Assembly: GCA_019351975.1 (NCBI GenBank)
Contig: JABBOG010000034.1
Location: 1 to 39,052 of the forward strand
DNA length: 39,052 nucleotides
DNA from: Acidobacteriota bacterium
GTDB lineage: Bacteria > Acidobacteriota > Terriglobia > Terriglobales > Acidobacteriaceae
Reading direction: 5' to 3'
Positions 1 to 8,720 of this stretch are shown here, one piece after another (the first letter of the stretch is position 1; each line of letters starts with the position of its first letter). The notes under the pieces were generated by a model that made no database searches, was not told the DNA's origin, and saw only the letters and a program-made list of their open reading frames with translations. The position numbers and the translations under genes were made by a program.

Positions 1-145
1 AACCACGCAAAAGCCGCTGCAAAGAATCAAGCTATATACCTTTGGCTAATCAGCTATAGAGCAAGTCCCAACCTCCTGTCCGTTGACACCACGCAGCACA
101 CTCATGGAAGCAGATTTCCCATAGCCGTGATCCCGAACCAACGCC

Positions 146-174
146 GTGACGGTCTTCCCCAACAAAACCGTCAC
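146..174 (-). terminator. possible hairpin terminator after first permease
   Basis: GTGACGGT and ACCGTCAC form a perfect 8-bp stem around a 13-base loop, 38 bases beyond the stop codon of the minus-strand permease. There is no clear T tract on the minus-strand 3' side, so intrinsic termination is uncertain. The rest of bases 1-212 shows no convincing gene. Confidence 0.3.
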
Positions 175-212
175 AGCATCGAGAGCTTCACTTCACAGCA
201 AAAGAAAATACG

Positions 213-1763
213 CTACGCCCCAGGCTCAACCATCGGCTCCTGCGCCTCATGCGGTAGTTTCTGCACCGTGCTGTGCTTGAGGCTGTACGTGAAGTAGATA
301 ATCAGCCCAACCAGCAGCCAGACCACCACCACAATCTTCGTCAGCGCAGGCAGCGTCCAGATCAGGTACAGCGCACTCAGGATCCCGAGGATCGGCACCA
401 GTGGCACAAGCGGCGTCTTGAACGGCCGATGCAGGTGCGGTTGGCGCCGCCGCAGAATCCACACGCCGGCACACACAATTCCGAACGCCAGCAGCGTCCC
501 CATATTCACCAGTTCGCTCAACTTGTCGATCGGCAGCAGCGCCGGCATAAACGCCACAATCAGCCCAACCACAATGTTCGAAATCCACGGCGTCCTGAAC
601 TTCGGATGCACCGCACTCGCCCACTTCCACAGCAACCCGTCCTTCGACATCGAAAAGAACACCCGCGACTGCCCGTACAACATCACCAGCATCACCGTCG
701 CCAGCCCAAACACCGCGCCGATCCGCACCAGAATCGATCCCCACCGAATCCCTGTCGCATCGATGCCCACAGCCACCGGGTCCGCCACATTCAGCGCATG
801 GTAGTTCACCAGGCCCGTCAGCACGCCCGACACCAGAATGTACAGCACCGTGCAGATCACAAGCGACCCCAGAATCCCGATCGGCATATCCCGCTGCGGG
901 TTCTTCGCCTCCTGCGCTGCCGTCGAAACCGCGTCAAACCCTATATACGCGAAGAAGATCGACGCCGCTCCCGCCGTTATGCCCCCAAACCCAAACGCCC
1001 CCGGCCCCTGGCTCTTCGGTATAAACGGATGCCAGTTTGCATGCGCAATCGCAGGATGATGAAACAGGAAGTTCGCTCCCAGCACCAGGAAGATTCCCAC
1101 CACCACCAGCTTCACCATCACAATCCCGGTATTGAAATCCGCTGACTCCTCAATCCCGATCACCAGCACCGCCGTGATCGCCAGGATCGCCAGAAACGCC
1201 ACCAGATTGAACACCCCCGTCACATGCGGCAGCGCGGCTCCGCTCACGCCCGCAGGCAGCGACGTCAGCGGCTGCCATCGATCATGGTACAGATACAGCA
1301 CATTCCCTGGCGTCGTCGTCAACTGCGGGGGCAGGTGAATATGAAAATCCTGTAGGAGTCCTACAAAGTACCCACTCCACCCCGACGCCACCGTCGCCGC
1401 TCCAAACGCATACTCCAGCACCAGGTCCCAGCCGATAATCCACGCCACAAACTCACCCAGCGTCGCATAGCTGTACGTGTACGCCGACCCCGCAATCGGT
1501 ATCAGCGACGCAAACTCCGCATAGCACAGCCCCGCAAACGCGCACGTAATCCCGGCCACAACAAAGCTCAGCACCACCGCCGGTCCCGCATGCTTGGCCG
1601 CAGCCTGCCCCGTCAGCACAAAGATCCCCGCGCCAATAATCGCGCCAATGCCCAGCGTAATCAGGTTCAGCGGCCCCAACGCGCGCTTCAACCCGTTCTC
1701 TCCCTTATTCTCTGCTTCCTTCAACAATATCGATAACGGCTTCACCGCCAACAAATTTGCCAT
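213..1763 (-). CDS. APC-family amino acid permease
   Basis: A 516-residue multi-pass membrane protein of the amino acid-polyamine-organocation (APC) superfamily, closest in character to the cationic amino acid transporter/YfnA-like group. It should import amino acids across the inner membrane by cation symport or exchange. The first transmembrane helix carries the family glycine motif (GIGAIIGAGIFVLTG, about residues 37-51). About twelve hydrophobic segments follow, and the segment with FFAYIGFDAVSTAAQEAKNP is the typical substrate-path helix and following loop. The ATG start has AGGA about five bases upstream. It begins 28 bases after the stop of the second permease, so the two are probably co-transcribed. 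The substrate cannot be read from the sequence. Confidence 0.9.
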   Translation of the reverse strand: MANLLAVKPLSILLKEAENKGENGLKRALGPLNLITLGIGAIIGAGIFVLTGQAAAKHAGPAVVLSFVVAGITCAFAGLCYAEFASLIPIAGSAYTYSYATLGEFVAWIIGWDLVLEYAFGAATVASGWSGYFVGLLQDFHIHLPPQLTTTPGNVLYLYHDRWQPLTSLPAGVSGAALPHVTGVFNLVAFLAILAITAVLVIGIEESADFNTGIVMVKLVVVGIFLVLGANFLFHHPAIAHANWHPFIPKSQGPGAFGFGGITAGAASIFFAYIGFDAVSTAAQEAKNPQRDMPIGILGSLVICTVLYILVSGVLTGLVNYHALNVADPVAVGIDATGIRWGSILVRIGAVFGLATVMLVMLYGQSRVFFSMSKDGLLWKWASAVHPKFRTPWISNIVVGLIVAFMPALLPIDKLSELVNMGTLLAFGIVCAGVWILRRRQPHLHRPFKTPLVPLVPILGILSALYLIWTLPALTKIVVVVWLLVGLIIYFTYSLKHSTVQKLPHEAQEPMVEPGA

Positions 1764-1791
1764 GCGTTCCTGTTCTCCTCATCCCGAACCA

Positions 1792-3459
1792 CTAATCGCG
1801 AACCGCTGTCTCTTTTCTCTTCCACATCATGTACACCGGCACACCCAGCAAAACCAGAATCAACCCGGGCCATGTGTACTGAGGCTTGTATCGCAACAGT
1901 ACACCACAAATCCATACCGCCATCGCAATATATAGCGCCGGAAGCACCGGATACCCAAACGCACGGTACGGTCTCTCCGCCTCAGGACGCGTCCTCCGCA
2001 ACACAAACAGCCCAAAGATCGTCAGCACATAAAACACCAGCACCGCAAAAATTACGTAATCCAGCAGCTGCCCATAGCTTCCACTCAAACACAGCAAGCA
2101 CGTCCATCCCCACTGCATCCATAACGAATTCACCGGCGCTCCCGACCGCTCGCTCAACACCCCCGCGGGCGCGAAAAACAAACCATCCCGGCTCATCGCA
2201 TAGTACACGCGCGCCCCCGCCATCAGCATCCCGTTCACGCACCCAAACGTCGACACCAGAATCGCCGCCGCCATCAGCTTCGAGCCGATTCCTGCAAACG
2301 CCGACTGCATCACCGCCGTCGCCACCCTGTCCTCGGTCGCAAACTGGATCCCCCGCCCCGCCAGCGTCGTCGCTCCCGCCGTCCCCACCATCGGCAGCAC
2401 ACTCAGATACACAAAGTTGCACAGCACATACAGCAGCAGCACCACGCCCGTCCCCAACACCAGGCTCAGCGGCAGGTTCCTCCGCGGGTTCCGAATCTCC
2501 CCCGCCGTAAACGTCACATTGTTCCACGCATCCGAGCTGAACAGGCTTCCCACCTGCACCACCGCAATCACCGTAAAGATCCCCACATACTCCACCGGCC
2601 CGCCCACGCCCACCTGCACCGCATGCTGCGTATGCCATCCCGCATTCGCCCAGAACGAGTGCACCCCCGCTCCAAAATTCGCCGCCATCGCCGCCGCATT
2701 CTTCGCCACCAGTCCCACCGCAACGATCCCCAGCAGCGCCAGCACCTTCGCGCTCGTAAACACGTTCTGCACCGCCGCTCCCAGCTTCACGCCTCGCGTA
2801 TTGCTCAGCGTCAGCAGCGTGATGATCGCAATCGCCGCCAGGTTCGCCGTATTCAGCCCGATGTCCATATTCCCCAGCACCATCGGCCCCACCTTCCACG
2901 CCGGCACATGCCCTATATGCCACAGCCAGTGGCTCGCGCTCACGCTCGGAAAAAACACCCCCAGAAACTTCCCAAACGCCACACCCACCGCCGCAATCGT
3001 TCCCGTCTGAATCACCAGAAACAGCGTCCACCCATACAGAAATCCCCAGATCGGTCCCAGCGCTTCGCGTAGATACACATACTGCCCGCCCGCCTTCGGC
3101 ATCATCGCCGCCAGCTCCCCATAACTCAGCGCACCGATAATCGTCATCGCCGCCGTCACCAGCCACGCCGCAATCAGCAGCGCCGGAGACCCCAGCACCC
3201 GGCTCATATCCGCCGGCACAATAAAAATCCCCGACCCGATCATCGACCCCATCACAATCGCCGTCGCCGAAAATAGCCCCATACCCTGCACAAACTTCGG
3301 CGCAGCCGTTCCCGTCGGCGCATCGCTCCTCGCACCTGCACCAACGCCGCCCTCCTGAGCATCCGAACCCCGCAAAGCGCTTCCATCCTGAGCGGAGTAG
3401 CGCGCAGCCTCATCGCGGGCTTCGGAGCCGAAGGACCCCGAAAGTCTGGAACTTGCCAC
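1792..3459 (-). CDS. APC-family amino acid permease with repeat-derived N-terminal extension
   Basis: A second APC-superfamily permease, 555 residues from a GTG start. The family core begins near residue 60 (MGLFSATAIVMGSMIGSGIF, first helix with its GS/GSGIF motif) and continues through about twelve membrane helices. The PKAGGQYVYLREALGP loop is typical of the family. The first roughly 55 residues are hydrophilic, unlike the family, and residues about 7-26 are encoded by a palindromic repeat-like stretch (3384-3440). The GTG start is preceded by AGGGGTGAG about ten bases upstream. A shorter protein starting at the ATG at 3282 is a real alternative. It lies 42 bases downstream of thiE and 28 bases upstream of the next permease. 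Family assignment is firm, but substrate and exact start are not. Confidence 0.85.
   Translation of the reverse strand: MASSRLSGSFGSEARDEAARYSAQDGSALRGSDAQEGGVGAGARSDAPTGTAAPKFVQGMGLFSATAIVMGSMIGSGIFIVPADMSRVLGSPALLIAAWLVTAAMTIIGALSYGELAAMMPKAGGQYVYLREALGPIWGFLYGWTLFLVIQTGTIAAVGVAFGKFLGVFFPSVSASHWLWHIGHVPAWKVGPMVLGNMDIGLNTANLAAIAIITLLTLSNTRGVKLGAAVQNVFTSAKVLALLGIVAVGLVAKNAAAMAANFGAGVHSFWANAGWHTQHAVQVGVGGPVEYVGIFTVIAVVQVGSLFSSDAWNNVTFTAGEIRNPRRNLPLSLVLGTGVVLLLYVLCNFVYLSVLPMVGTAGATTLAGRGIQFATEDRVATAVMQSAFAGIGSKLMAAAILVSTFGCVNGMLMAGARVYYAMSRDGLFFAPAGVLSERSGAPVNSLWMQWGWTCLLCLSGSYGQLLDYVIFAVLVFYVLTIFGLFVLRRTRPEAERPYRAFGYPVLPALYIAMAVWICGVLLRYKPQYTWPGLILVLLGVPVYMMWKRKETAVRD
3384..3440. repeat. REP-like repeat copy inside permease 5' end
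   Basis: The stretch begins CATCCTGAGCGGAG and ends GAAGGACCCCG. This is the same skeleton (CATCC ... GGA/ACCC) as the intergenic repeats at 6839-6872 and 9642-9675, with a different interior. It falls inside the reading frame of the second permease and encodes part of its atypical N-terminal extension. Membership of the family is judged by eye. Confidence 0.45.
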
Positions 3460-3501
3460 TACCGCTCACCCCTTTTCGCCTGAATGTAGATTCCTTCCAA
3501 A

Positions 3502-4353
3502 CTATCCCAAAATCCGAAGAAAGTCTTCCGCAACCTTCCCCACCCTCTCCCCCTCCACCAGCAACCCGCTGATCACCGCCACCACATCCGCTCCCGCATC
3601 CACCACGCTCCGCGCGTTCTCCCGCGTGATCCCTCCAATTGCCACCAGCGGCTTGCGCGTCAACGCCCGAGCCCGCCGCACCCCTTCCAGCCCCACCACA
3701 GCCTCCGCATCCACCTTCGTCGTCGTCCCAAACACCGGCCCCACCGCAATGTAATCCGCGCCTCGTTCAAATCCCGCCATTCGCACATCCAGGTGCCCCA
3801 TGTCTTGCCTCTGAGACATGGGATCCGCCGCCCGCACCTGATCCTCCGTATGCGTCGAAACCCCGACCACCCACCCCAAACCATTTACCTTCCCCAAACC
3901 CAAAGCACCTGCCTTTCTTGACCCCAAAGTCCCTGCTTTTCTTTCTGTCATTCCCGATGGGAATCTGCTTTTCCCCTCGCCTGCGCTCCGGGTGCCCCAT
4001 TCATGCGCGCCTTCTGCGCATGGGTGGGGAAACATCCCATTCCCCGCCAACACCCTCCGCGCATCCACCACCCCCAAATCCCCCTGCCCCACATGCACAC
4101 CCCACCCCGCCAGCATCGCCAAATCCGCCCGGTCATTCATCACCAGCACCGCATCCACCCCCGCAAACACCTCCGAGATCACCTCTGCCCCCCGCAGCAC
4201 CTCCTCCGGCGACCCCACCTTGTCCCGATACTGCACCAGCCTCACCCCCGCATCCCTCAACTCCTCCACAAACGCTCGCAATCCCACCCCTCGCTCCGCC
4301 AGCACACCCGCATCCGCAATCGCATACAGCCTCGGCATCACCACTCTGTCCAT
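3502..4353 (-). CDS. thiE: thiamine phosphate synthase with two in-frame insertions
   Basis: ThiE joins HMP-pyrophosphate and thiazole phosphate to form thiamine phosphate in the cytoplasm. Family motifs are intact: QYRDK (41-45), MNDRAD (72-77), GVHVGQGDL (85-93), GVSTHT (164-169), GADYIAVGPVFGTTTK (198-213) and AIGGI (238-242). The protein has 283 residues, against about 205-215 for the family. The excess maps to two segments with no place in the fold: about residues 105-160 (nucleotides 3874-4041) and 178-196 (3766-3822). Both are built from palindromic repeats and their lengths (168 and 57 bases) are multiples of three. Removing them leaves about 208 residues, a normal ThiE. AGGAG directly abuts the first ATG, so a GTG at 4344 or the ATG at 4338 may be the real start. 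It probably heads an operon with the two permeases. No TPP riboswitch is visible in the 58 bases upstream. Confidence 0.9.
   Translation of the reverse strand: MDRVVMPRLYAIADAGVLAERGVGLRAFVEELRDAGVRLVQYRDKVGSPEEVLRGAEVISEVFAGVDAVLVMNDRADLAMLAGWGVHVGQGDLGVVDARRVLAGNGMFPHPCAEGAHEWGTRSAGEGKSRFPSGMTERKAGTLGSRKAGALGLGKVNGLGWVVGVSTHTEDQVRAADPMSQRQDMGHLDVRMAGFERGADYIAVGPVFGTTTKVDAEAVVGLEGVRRARALTRKPLVAIGGITRENARSVVDAGADVVAVISGLLVEGERVGKVAEDFLRILG
3797..3822. repeat. palindromic insert 2 in thiE
   Basis: CCCATGTCT and AGACATGGG form a perfect 9-bp inverted repeat with an 8-base loop. It lies inside the extra segment that separates the VSTHT loop from the GADYIAVGP motif of ThiE. On the minus strand it encodes PMSQRQDMG, which is not part of the family's conserved sequence. 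Confidence 0.75.
3935..4029. repeat. composite palindromic insert 1 in thiE
   Basis: Two palindromes lie side by side. ATTCCC-gat-GGGAAT at 3950-3964 sits in a 34-base block (3935-3968) that recurs almost exactly at 9800-9833. At 3995-4029, CCCCATTCATGCGC pairs with GCGCATGGGTGGGG over 14 positions, two of them G-T, around a 7-base loop. Beside them, at about 3899-3945, are two imperfect copies of a 22-24-base tandem unit (CCCAAAG..CTGC.TTTCTT), which read RKAG(T/A)LG in the protein. All of it is translated in frame within thiE. Confidence 0.75.
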
Positions 4354-4411
4354 CTCCTAGTCATACACCAGCCTGTGGGAACCTCGCACCCACTCCCCGC
4401 GTATCTCACCC

Positions 4412-5317
4412 ATGCACCTCGCCATCCTCACCCTTGGACTCTGCCTCTCGGTCGCACCCCTCCACGCCCAGACACCCGCACAGCCACAGCCCGACGCCGC
4501 CACCATCATGGCCCGCGTCGCCGCCAACCAGGACCGCTCCGCCGCTGAGCGCTCTCACTACGTCTACACGCAACACGCCCGCGTCATCTCCCGCAAAGGC
4601 AGCACCGTCCGCTGCGAAGAGATCACCGACGCCCGCATCACTCCCACCGCCACCAACTCCACCCAGCAACTCCTCAAGCTCGACGGCCGCCTCCTCGTCA
4701 AACACCACTACGTCACCTATACCCACCTCCCCGACCCCAAAGACACTGGCAACACCAACGTCGATAACGGCGACGATGACCTCTCCATCAGCATCGATGA
4801 CAACGGCACCATGGACCGCGATCTCGTCGAAAGCATGCGTGACAGCCTGATCGCTTCAAACTCCAAAGACGGTATCGCCGCAGACCTCTTTCCACTCACC
4901 ACCACAACGCAAGCCAACTACACCTTCCACCTCGTCGGCCTCGAACCCCTCAACGGCCGCCAGGTCTTCCACCTCACCTTCCAGCCCAAAAACAACTCCG
5001 GCGCCACCTGGAAAGGCGACGCCTACATCGACACCACAGCCTTCGAGCCCGTCGTCGTCCGCACCACCATGGCGCACAATATTCCCTTCGCCGTACGCAC
5101 GCTGCTCGGCACCAGCCTGCCCGGCCTCGGCTTCACCGTCGTCTACGCGCCGCAGCCTTCAGGCGTCTGGTTCCCGGTAAACTTCGGCACCGAGTTCAAA
5201 ATCCACGTCCTCTTTTTCTTCCACCGCGAGATCATCGTCAACGCCGACAACCGCGACTTCGAGCAGACCCACGTCTCCTCCACCATCCACGATGCCGCGC
5301 CCACGCCCAAAAACTAG
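4412..5317 (+). CDS. secreted protein of unknown function
   Basis: A 301-residue protein with a clear Sec signal peptide (MHLAILTLGLCLSVAPLHAQ, cleavage likely after A-x-A near residue 19). I do not recognise a named family. The mature part has a helical, charged N-terminal stretch (AATIMARVAANQDRSAAERSHYVYTQHARV) followed by beta-rich sequence with repeated threonine/valine strands. That outline recalls the LolA/outer-membrane lipoprotein-sorting fold, but it is only a resemblance. It starts 58 bases from the divergent thiE and ends convergently with accC, with a double hairpin between. Codon use matches its neighbours. The product is probably periplasmic. Confidence 0.75.
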   Translation: MHLAILTLGLCLSVAPLHAQTPAQPQPDAATIMARVAANQDRSAAERSHYVYTQHARVISRKGSTVRCEEITDARITPTATNSTQQLLKLDGRLLVKHHYVTYTHLPDPKDTGNTNVDNGDDDLSISIDDNGTMDRDLVESMRDSLIASNSKDGIAADLFPLTTTTQANYTFHLVGLEPLNGRQVFHLTFQPKNNSGATWKGDAYIDTTAFEPVVVRTTMAHNIPFAVRTLLGTSLPGLGFTVVYAPQPSGVWFPVNFGTEFKIHVLFFFHREIIVNADNRDFEQTHVSSTIHDAAPTPKN

Positions 5318-5344
5318 GGTCGTCGGAATCCATTGTCTTGAAGG

Positions 5345-5397
5345 GGACGGGCTTCAGCCCGTCCGTCAAATGCACACAACGAGGTGGCTTCAGCCAC
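5345..5397. repeat. twin hairpins with GGCTTCAGCC core
   Basis: GGACGGGCTTCAGCCCGTCC (5345-5364) and GTGGCTTCAGCCAC (5384-5397) are two perfect inverted repeats that share the core GGCTTCAGCC. They lie between the convergent secreted-protein gene and accC. They resemble bacterial REP-type elements and could terminate or protect both transcripts. Confidence 0.7.
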
Positions 5398-5438
5398 AGA
5401 GGGAATGCCTCGGGGACCCTCACAAATCTCCCTGTGAT

Positions 5439-6800
5439 TTATCCCTGCTTCTGCCGCTCCAGAAACCGCTCCATAAACTTCGTGTCGAACTGCCCCGACC
5501 GGAACTCCGCATCCGCAAAGATCCGCTGGTGCAGCGGGATCGACGTATGGATTCCCTGCACCACAAACTGGCTCAGCGCCCGCTGCATCTTGTCCATCGC
5601 CTCTTCGCGGTCCTTGCCGTGGCAGATCAGCTTCGCAATCAGCGAGTCGTAATACTGTGGCACCACGCCCTCCGCATACTGCGCCGTATCCACACGCACG
5701 CCATTCCCGCCTGGCAGGTTGAACACCGTAATCTTGCCCGGACTCGGCGTAAACTTCTCCGGATGCTCCGCATTGATCCGGCACTCAATCGCATGCCCGT
5801 TGATCTTCGGCACCTCCGGCACAATATCGCCCAGCTTCTCGCCTGACGCGATCCGCAACTGCGCCTTCACCAAATCCACACCCGTCACCATCTCCGTAAC
5901 GCAGTGCTCCACCTGGATGCGCGTATTCATCTCGATGAAGTAGATCGATCCATCCTCGTCCATCAAAAACTCAATCGTCCCCGCGTTCCAGTACCCGATA
6001 TCCTTCAGCGACCGCTTGATGACCTTGCCCATCTCCTCGCGCTGCTTCGGCGTAATCTGCAAGCTCGGAGCCTCTTCGATCAGCTTCTGATGCCGCCGCT
6101 GAATCGAGCACTCACGCTCCCCCAGGCTCATCACATTCCCGTGCTCATCCGCCAGCACCTGGAACTCAATATGCCGTGGCCGCTCGATAAACTTCTCCAT
6201 GTACAGGTCGCCATTTGAAAACGCATTCAGCGCCTCCGTGCTCGCCGACTGAAACATCCCCGGCAGCTCTTCCTTCGACCGCACAATCCGCATCCCGCGC
6301 CCGCCACCGCCAGCCACAGCCTTCAGGATCACCGGATACCCAACGCTCTCTGCCCACTCCAGCGCCGCGCCCTCGTTCTCAATCACGCCATCCGACCCCG
6401 GCAGGATCGGCACCTTCGCCTTCTTCATCGTCTGCCGCGCCGTGGACTTCTCGCCCATCATCCGCGTCACCTCCGGCGGCGGCCCAATAAACTTGATATT
6501 CGACGCCCGGCACACCTCCGCGAAGTTCGCATTCTCGCTCAGCAGCCCATACCCCGGATGGATTGCCTCCGCTCCCGCAATCTCCGCCGCCGAAATCACC
6601 GCCGGCACATTCAGATAGCTGTCCCGCGACGGCGGCGGCCCAATGCAGATCGCCTCGTCCGCGAACTTCACATGCAGGCTGTTCCGGTCCGCCTCCGAGT
6701 ACACCGCAACCGTCCGAATCCCCATCTCCTTGCACGCGCTGATCACGCGCAGCGCAATCTCCCCACGATTTGCAATCAACACCTTACGAAACATGCTCAA
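5439..6800 (-). CDS. accC: acetyl-CoA carboxylase, biotin carboxylase subunit
   Basis: AccC carboxylates the biotin on AccB using ATP and bicarbonate, the first half-reaction of acetyl-CoA carboxylase in fatty acid synthesis. The 453-residue length is normal. Visible motifs are the N-terminal [11 protein letters not shown] (6-16), [10 protein letters not shown] (81-90), the ATP-grasp glycine loop AGGGGRGMR (163-171), the [10 protein letters not shown] segment (231-240), and the catalytic [10 protein letters not shown] (290-299). It follows accB on the same strand with a 94-base gap that contains a REP-like repeat. The carboxyltransferase genes accA and accD are not in the window. Confidence 0.97.
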   Translation of the reverse strand: MSMFRKVLIANRGEIALRVISACKEMGIRTVAVYSEADRNSLHVKFADEAICIGPPPSRDSYLNVPAVISAAEIAGAEAIHPGYGLLSENANFAEVCRASNIKFIGPPPEVTRMMGEKSTARQTMKKAKVPILPGSDGVIENEGAALEWAESVGYPVILKAVAGGGGRGMRIVRSKEELPGMFQSASTEALNAFSNGDLYMEKFIERPRHIEFQVLADEHGNVMSLGERECSIQRRHQKLIEEAPSLQITPKQREEMGKVIKRSLKDIGYWNAGTIEFLMDEDGSIYFIEMNTRIQVEHCVTEMVTGVDLVKAQLRIASGEKLGDIVPEVPKINGHAIECRINAEHPEKFTPSPGKITVFNLPGGNGVRVDTAQYAEGVVPQYYDSLIAKLICHGKDREEAMDKMQRALSQFVVQGIHTSIPLHQRIFADAEFRSGQFDTKFMERFLERQKQG

Positions 6801-6838
6801 CCCTTACTCCACTTTCCGGTTATCCAAGCGTTAGAACT

Positions 6839-6872
6839 GTCATCCTTCGCCGCAGGCGGAAGACCCGCTTCT
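6839..6872. repeat. REP-like repeat between accB and accC
   Basis: The block GTCATCCTTCGCCGCAGG... at 6839-6872 recurs at 9642-9675 with about 30 of 34 positions identical. Its centre contains the small palindrome CCGC-AG-GCGG. It lies in the gap between accB and accC of the same operon. Confidence 0.7.
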
Positions 6873-6894
6873 CATCGTCCAGCACCGATGCAGC

Positions 6895-7428
6895 CTAGGC
6901 CTTCACCGCAAACAGCGGCTGCCCATATTCCACCGGCTGTCCCGGCTGCACAAACACCTTCACAACCTCGCCCGCAGCATCGCTCTCAATCTCATTCATC
7001 AGCTTCATCGCCTCCACAATACAAAGCACCTTGCCGACCGCCACCTTGTCACCCACCGCCACAAACGGCTCCGCATCGGGCGACGGCGCCGCATAAAACG
7101 TCCCCACAATCGGCGACTTCACAATGTGCGCTCCAGCATGCGGATCAACCTCCGCAGCCGGTGCCGCAGGTGCCGCCGCAGCAGGTGCCGCCGCTGCCAC
7201 CGGAGCAGCCGCTGGCGCCGCTGCACCTCCACCCTTCGCCGCTGCCAGCAGCGCCGCCATCTGCAACGCATCAATTCCGGGAGCCGCAGCCGCAGCCGGT
7301 GCAGCACCTGCAAACCGCAGCGCCACCTTCAGGTCCTCGCGCTCCATCTCAAACTCTGCAATTCCGCTGGCCTTCAAAAACTCCACCAGCTCCCGCAACT
7401 CCTGCAAGTTCTTGCCTTCCATAACCAT
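6895..7428 (-). CDS. accB: acetyl-CoA carboxylase, biotin carboxyl carrier protein
   Basis: The carrier subunit holds the biotin that shuttles CO2 between AccC and the carboxyltransferase. The C-terminal biotinyl domain ends normally and contains [13 protein letters not shown], with the biotinylated lysine 36 residues from the C-terminus, plus the [19 protein letters not shown] thumb region. An N-terminal helical segment ([25 protein letters not shown]) is joined to it by an alanine/proline-rich flexible linker of about 60 residues, longer and more repetitive than in many homologues. AGGAG at 7433-7437 rules out the upstream TTG (7440), and ATG 7428 or ATG 7422 is the start. It lies 39 bases downstream of the M24 peptidase gene and 94 bases upstream of accC, a common bacterial gene order. 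Confidence 0.95.
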   Translation of the reverse strand: MVMEGKNLQELRELVEFLKASGIAEFEMEREDLKVALRFAGAAPAAAAAPGIDALQMAALLAAAKGGGAAAPAAAPVAAAAPAAAAPAAPAAEVDPHAGAHIVKSPIVGTFYAAPSPDAEPFVAVGDKVAVGKVLCIVEAMKLMNEIESDAAGEVVKVFVQPGQPVEYGQPLFAVKA

Positions 7429-7479
7429 TCCACTCCTCAAAATCGTCTCTACGTATTCTTACAATCTCTACCCACTGCG

Positions 7480-8622
7480 CTACAACTCCATCCATACCTT
7501 CGGGCTGGCCGACGTCAGCACCTCACCCCCGCCCTCCGTCACCAACACCATATCCTCAATCCGCACACCAAACGCACCACCGCTCCTCTTCGTTCCGCCC
7601 AACGCCTTCCCGCCACCAACCGCCGTCCTTGTAGCAAGATACGCTCCCGGCTCCACCGTAATCACCATCCCCTGCTTCAGCACCTGCTCCTGTTTGGCCG
7701 CAATCCTCGGCCCTTCATGGATCTCCAACCCAACTCCATGCCCGGTCGAGTGCGAAAACTCTTTCTCCAGCCCTGCCCTGCGCAGCACCGCACGCGCAGC
7801 CTCATCCACCTCGCCGCACCTCACTCCCGGCGCAATCGCAGCAACCGCAGCCTCCTGCGCTTCCAGCACCGAATGATACACGTCCCACGCCTCATCCGTT
7901 GCCCTCCCCAGGTGCACCGTCCGCGTCATATCCGAGCAGTACCCATCCACCACCACCCCGAAATCCATCGTCACAAACCCACGCTTCGGCAGCTTCGCCC
8001 CCGTCGCCCGCCCATGCGGCAGCGCCGACCGCTCTCCGCTCGCCACAATCGTCTCAAAGCTCATCGCCTCCGCCCCACCCATCCGAGCCCTGTACTCCAA
8101 CTCCGCCGCCACCTCGACCTCCGTCGCTCCCGGCACAACAAACTCCAGCACCGCCTCGAACATCCTGCACCCCAGCTCCGCCGCGCGCTTCATCCGCGCA
8201 ATCTCGTCCTCATCCTTCACCTCGCGCAGCCGTGCCACCAACCCGCTCCCAGCCACAAAGAAGCTTCGCCGCACCCCCGCCGGAAGCGCCTTCTTCATCG
8301 TCTCCATCGCCGCCACGGTCGTCTGCCCCGCATCGAACGCGCACCTCGTCACACCCGCCGCCGCCATCCACTCCACCGCCTGCACCGCCGGTGCCCGCTT
8401 ATCGATCACCACCCGAACGCCCTCAGCCTCAGCCTTCGCCTGCGTCGTATAGCGCCCATCCGTAAACAGCGCAGATCGTCCGCCTACCATCGCCACAGCT
8501 CCGCTCGATCCCGTAAACCCACTCAAATAGCGCACATCCGGCCCATGCGTCACCAGCAGCGCCTCCGCTCCCGCAGCTTCCACCGCCCGCATCGCCTGCT
8601 TCCGTCTCGCCCGTTCACGCAT
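7480..8622 (-). CDS. M24 family aminopeptidase (Xaa-Pro aminopeptidase type)
   Basis: A 380-residue cytoplasmic metallopeptidase of family M24, probably removing N-terminal residues that precede proline. The N-terminal creatinase-like domain (about 1-130) starts at RRKQAMRAVEAAGAEALLVTHGPDVRYLSGFTGSSG. The C-terminal pita-bread domain supplies the dimetal ligands: two Asp in MDFGVVVDGYCSDMTRT, His in GHGVGLEIHEGP, Glu in VEPGAY and Glu in RIEDMV. Between the last two, where homologues have a short loop, there is a glycine-rich insertion of about 18 residues (GGGKALGGTKRSGG). It is the first gene of the M24-accB-accC set. The 98 bases upstream, shared with the divergent phosphoesterase gene, should hold both promoters. 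Confidence 0.92.
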   Translation of the reverse strand: MRERARRKQAMRAVEAAGAEALLVTHGPDVRYLSGFTGSSGAVAMVGGRSALFTDGRYTTQAKAEAEGVRVVIDKRAPAVQAVEWMAAAGVTRCAFDAGQTTVAAMETMKKALPAGVRRSFFVAGSGLVARLREVKDEDEIARMKRAAELGCRMFEAVLEFVVPGATEVEVAAELEYRARMGGAEAMSFETIVASGERSALPHGRATGAKLPKRGFVTMDFGVVVDGYCSDMTRTVHLGRATDEAWDVYHSVLEAQEAAVAAIAPGVRCGEVDEAARAVLRRAGLEKEFSHSTGHGVGLEIHEGPRIAAKQEQVLKQGMVITVEPGAYLATRTAVGGGKALGGTKRSGGAFGVRIEDMVLVTEGGGEVLTSASPKVWMEL

Positions 8623-8720
8623 CCGTCAATTCTACTGATTTGACAGACATCCGCACAGGTTTCCGTCCATTCCCGACACACGACCATCTTTTTACCTCGC
8701 TCAGCCCGTCATAATGGACT

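Noticed and set aside
4354-4411. TPP riboswitch upstream of thiE
   Set aside because: Only 58 bases separate thiE from the divergent gene, too short for the element, and no thi-box core was seen there.
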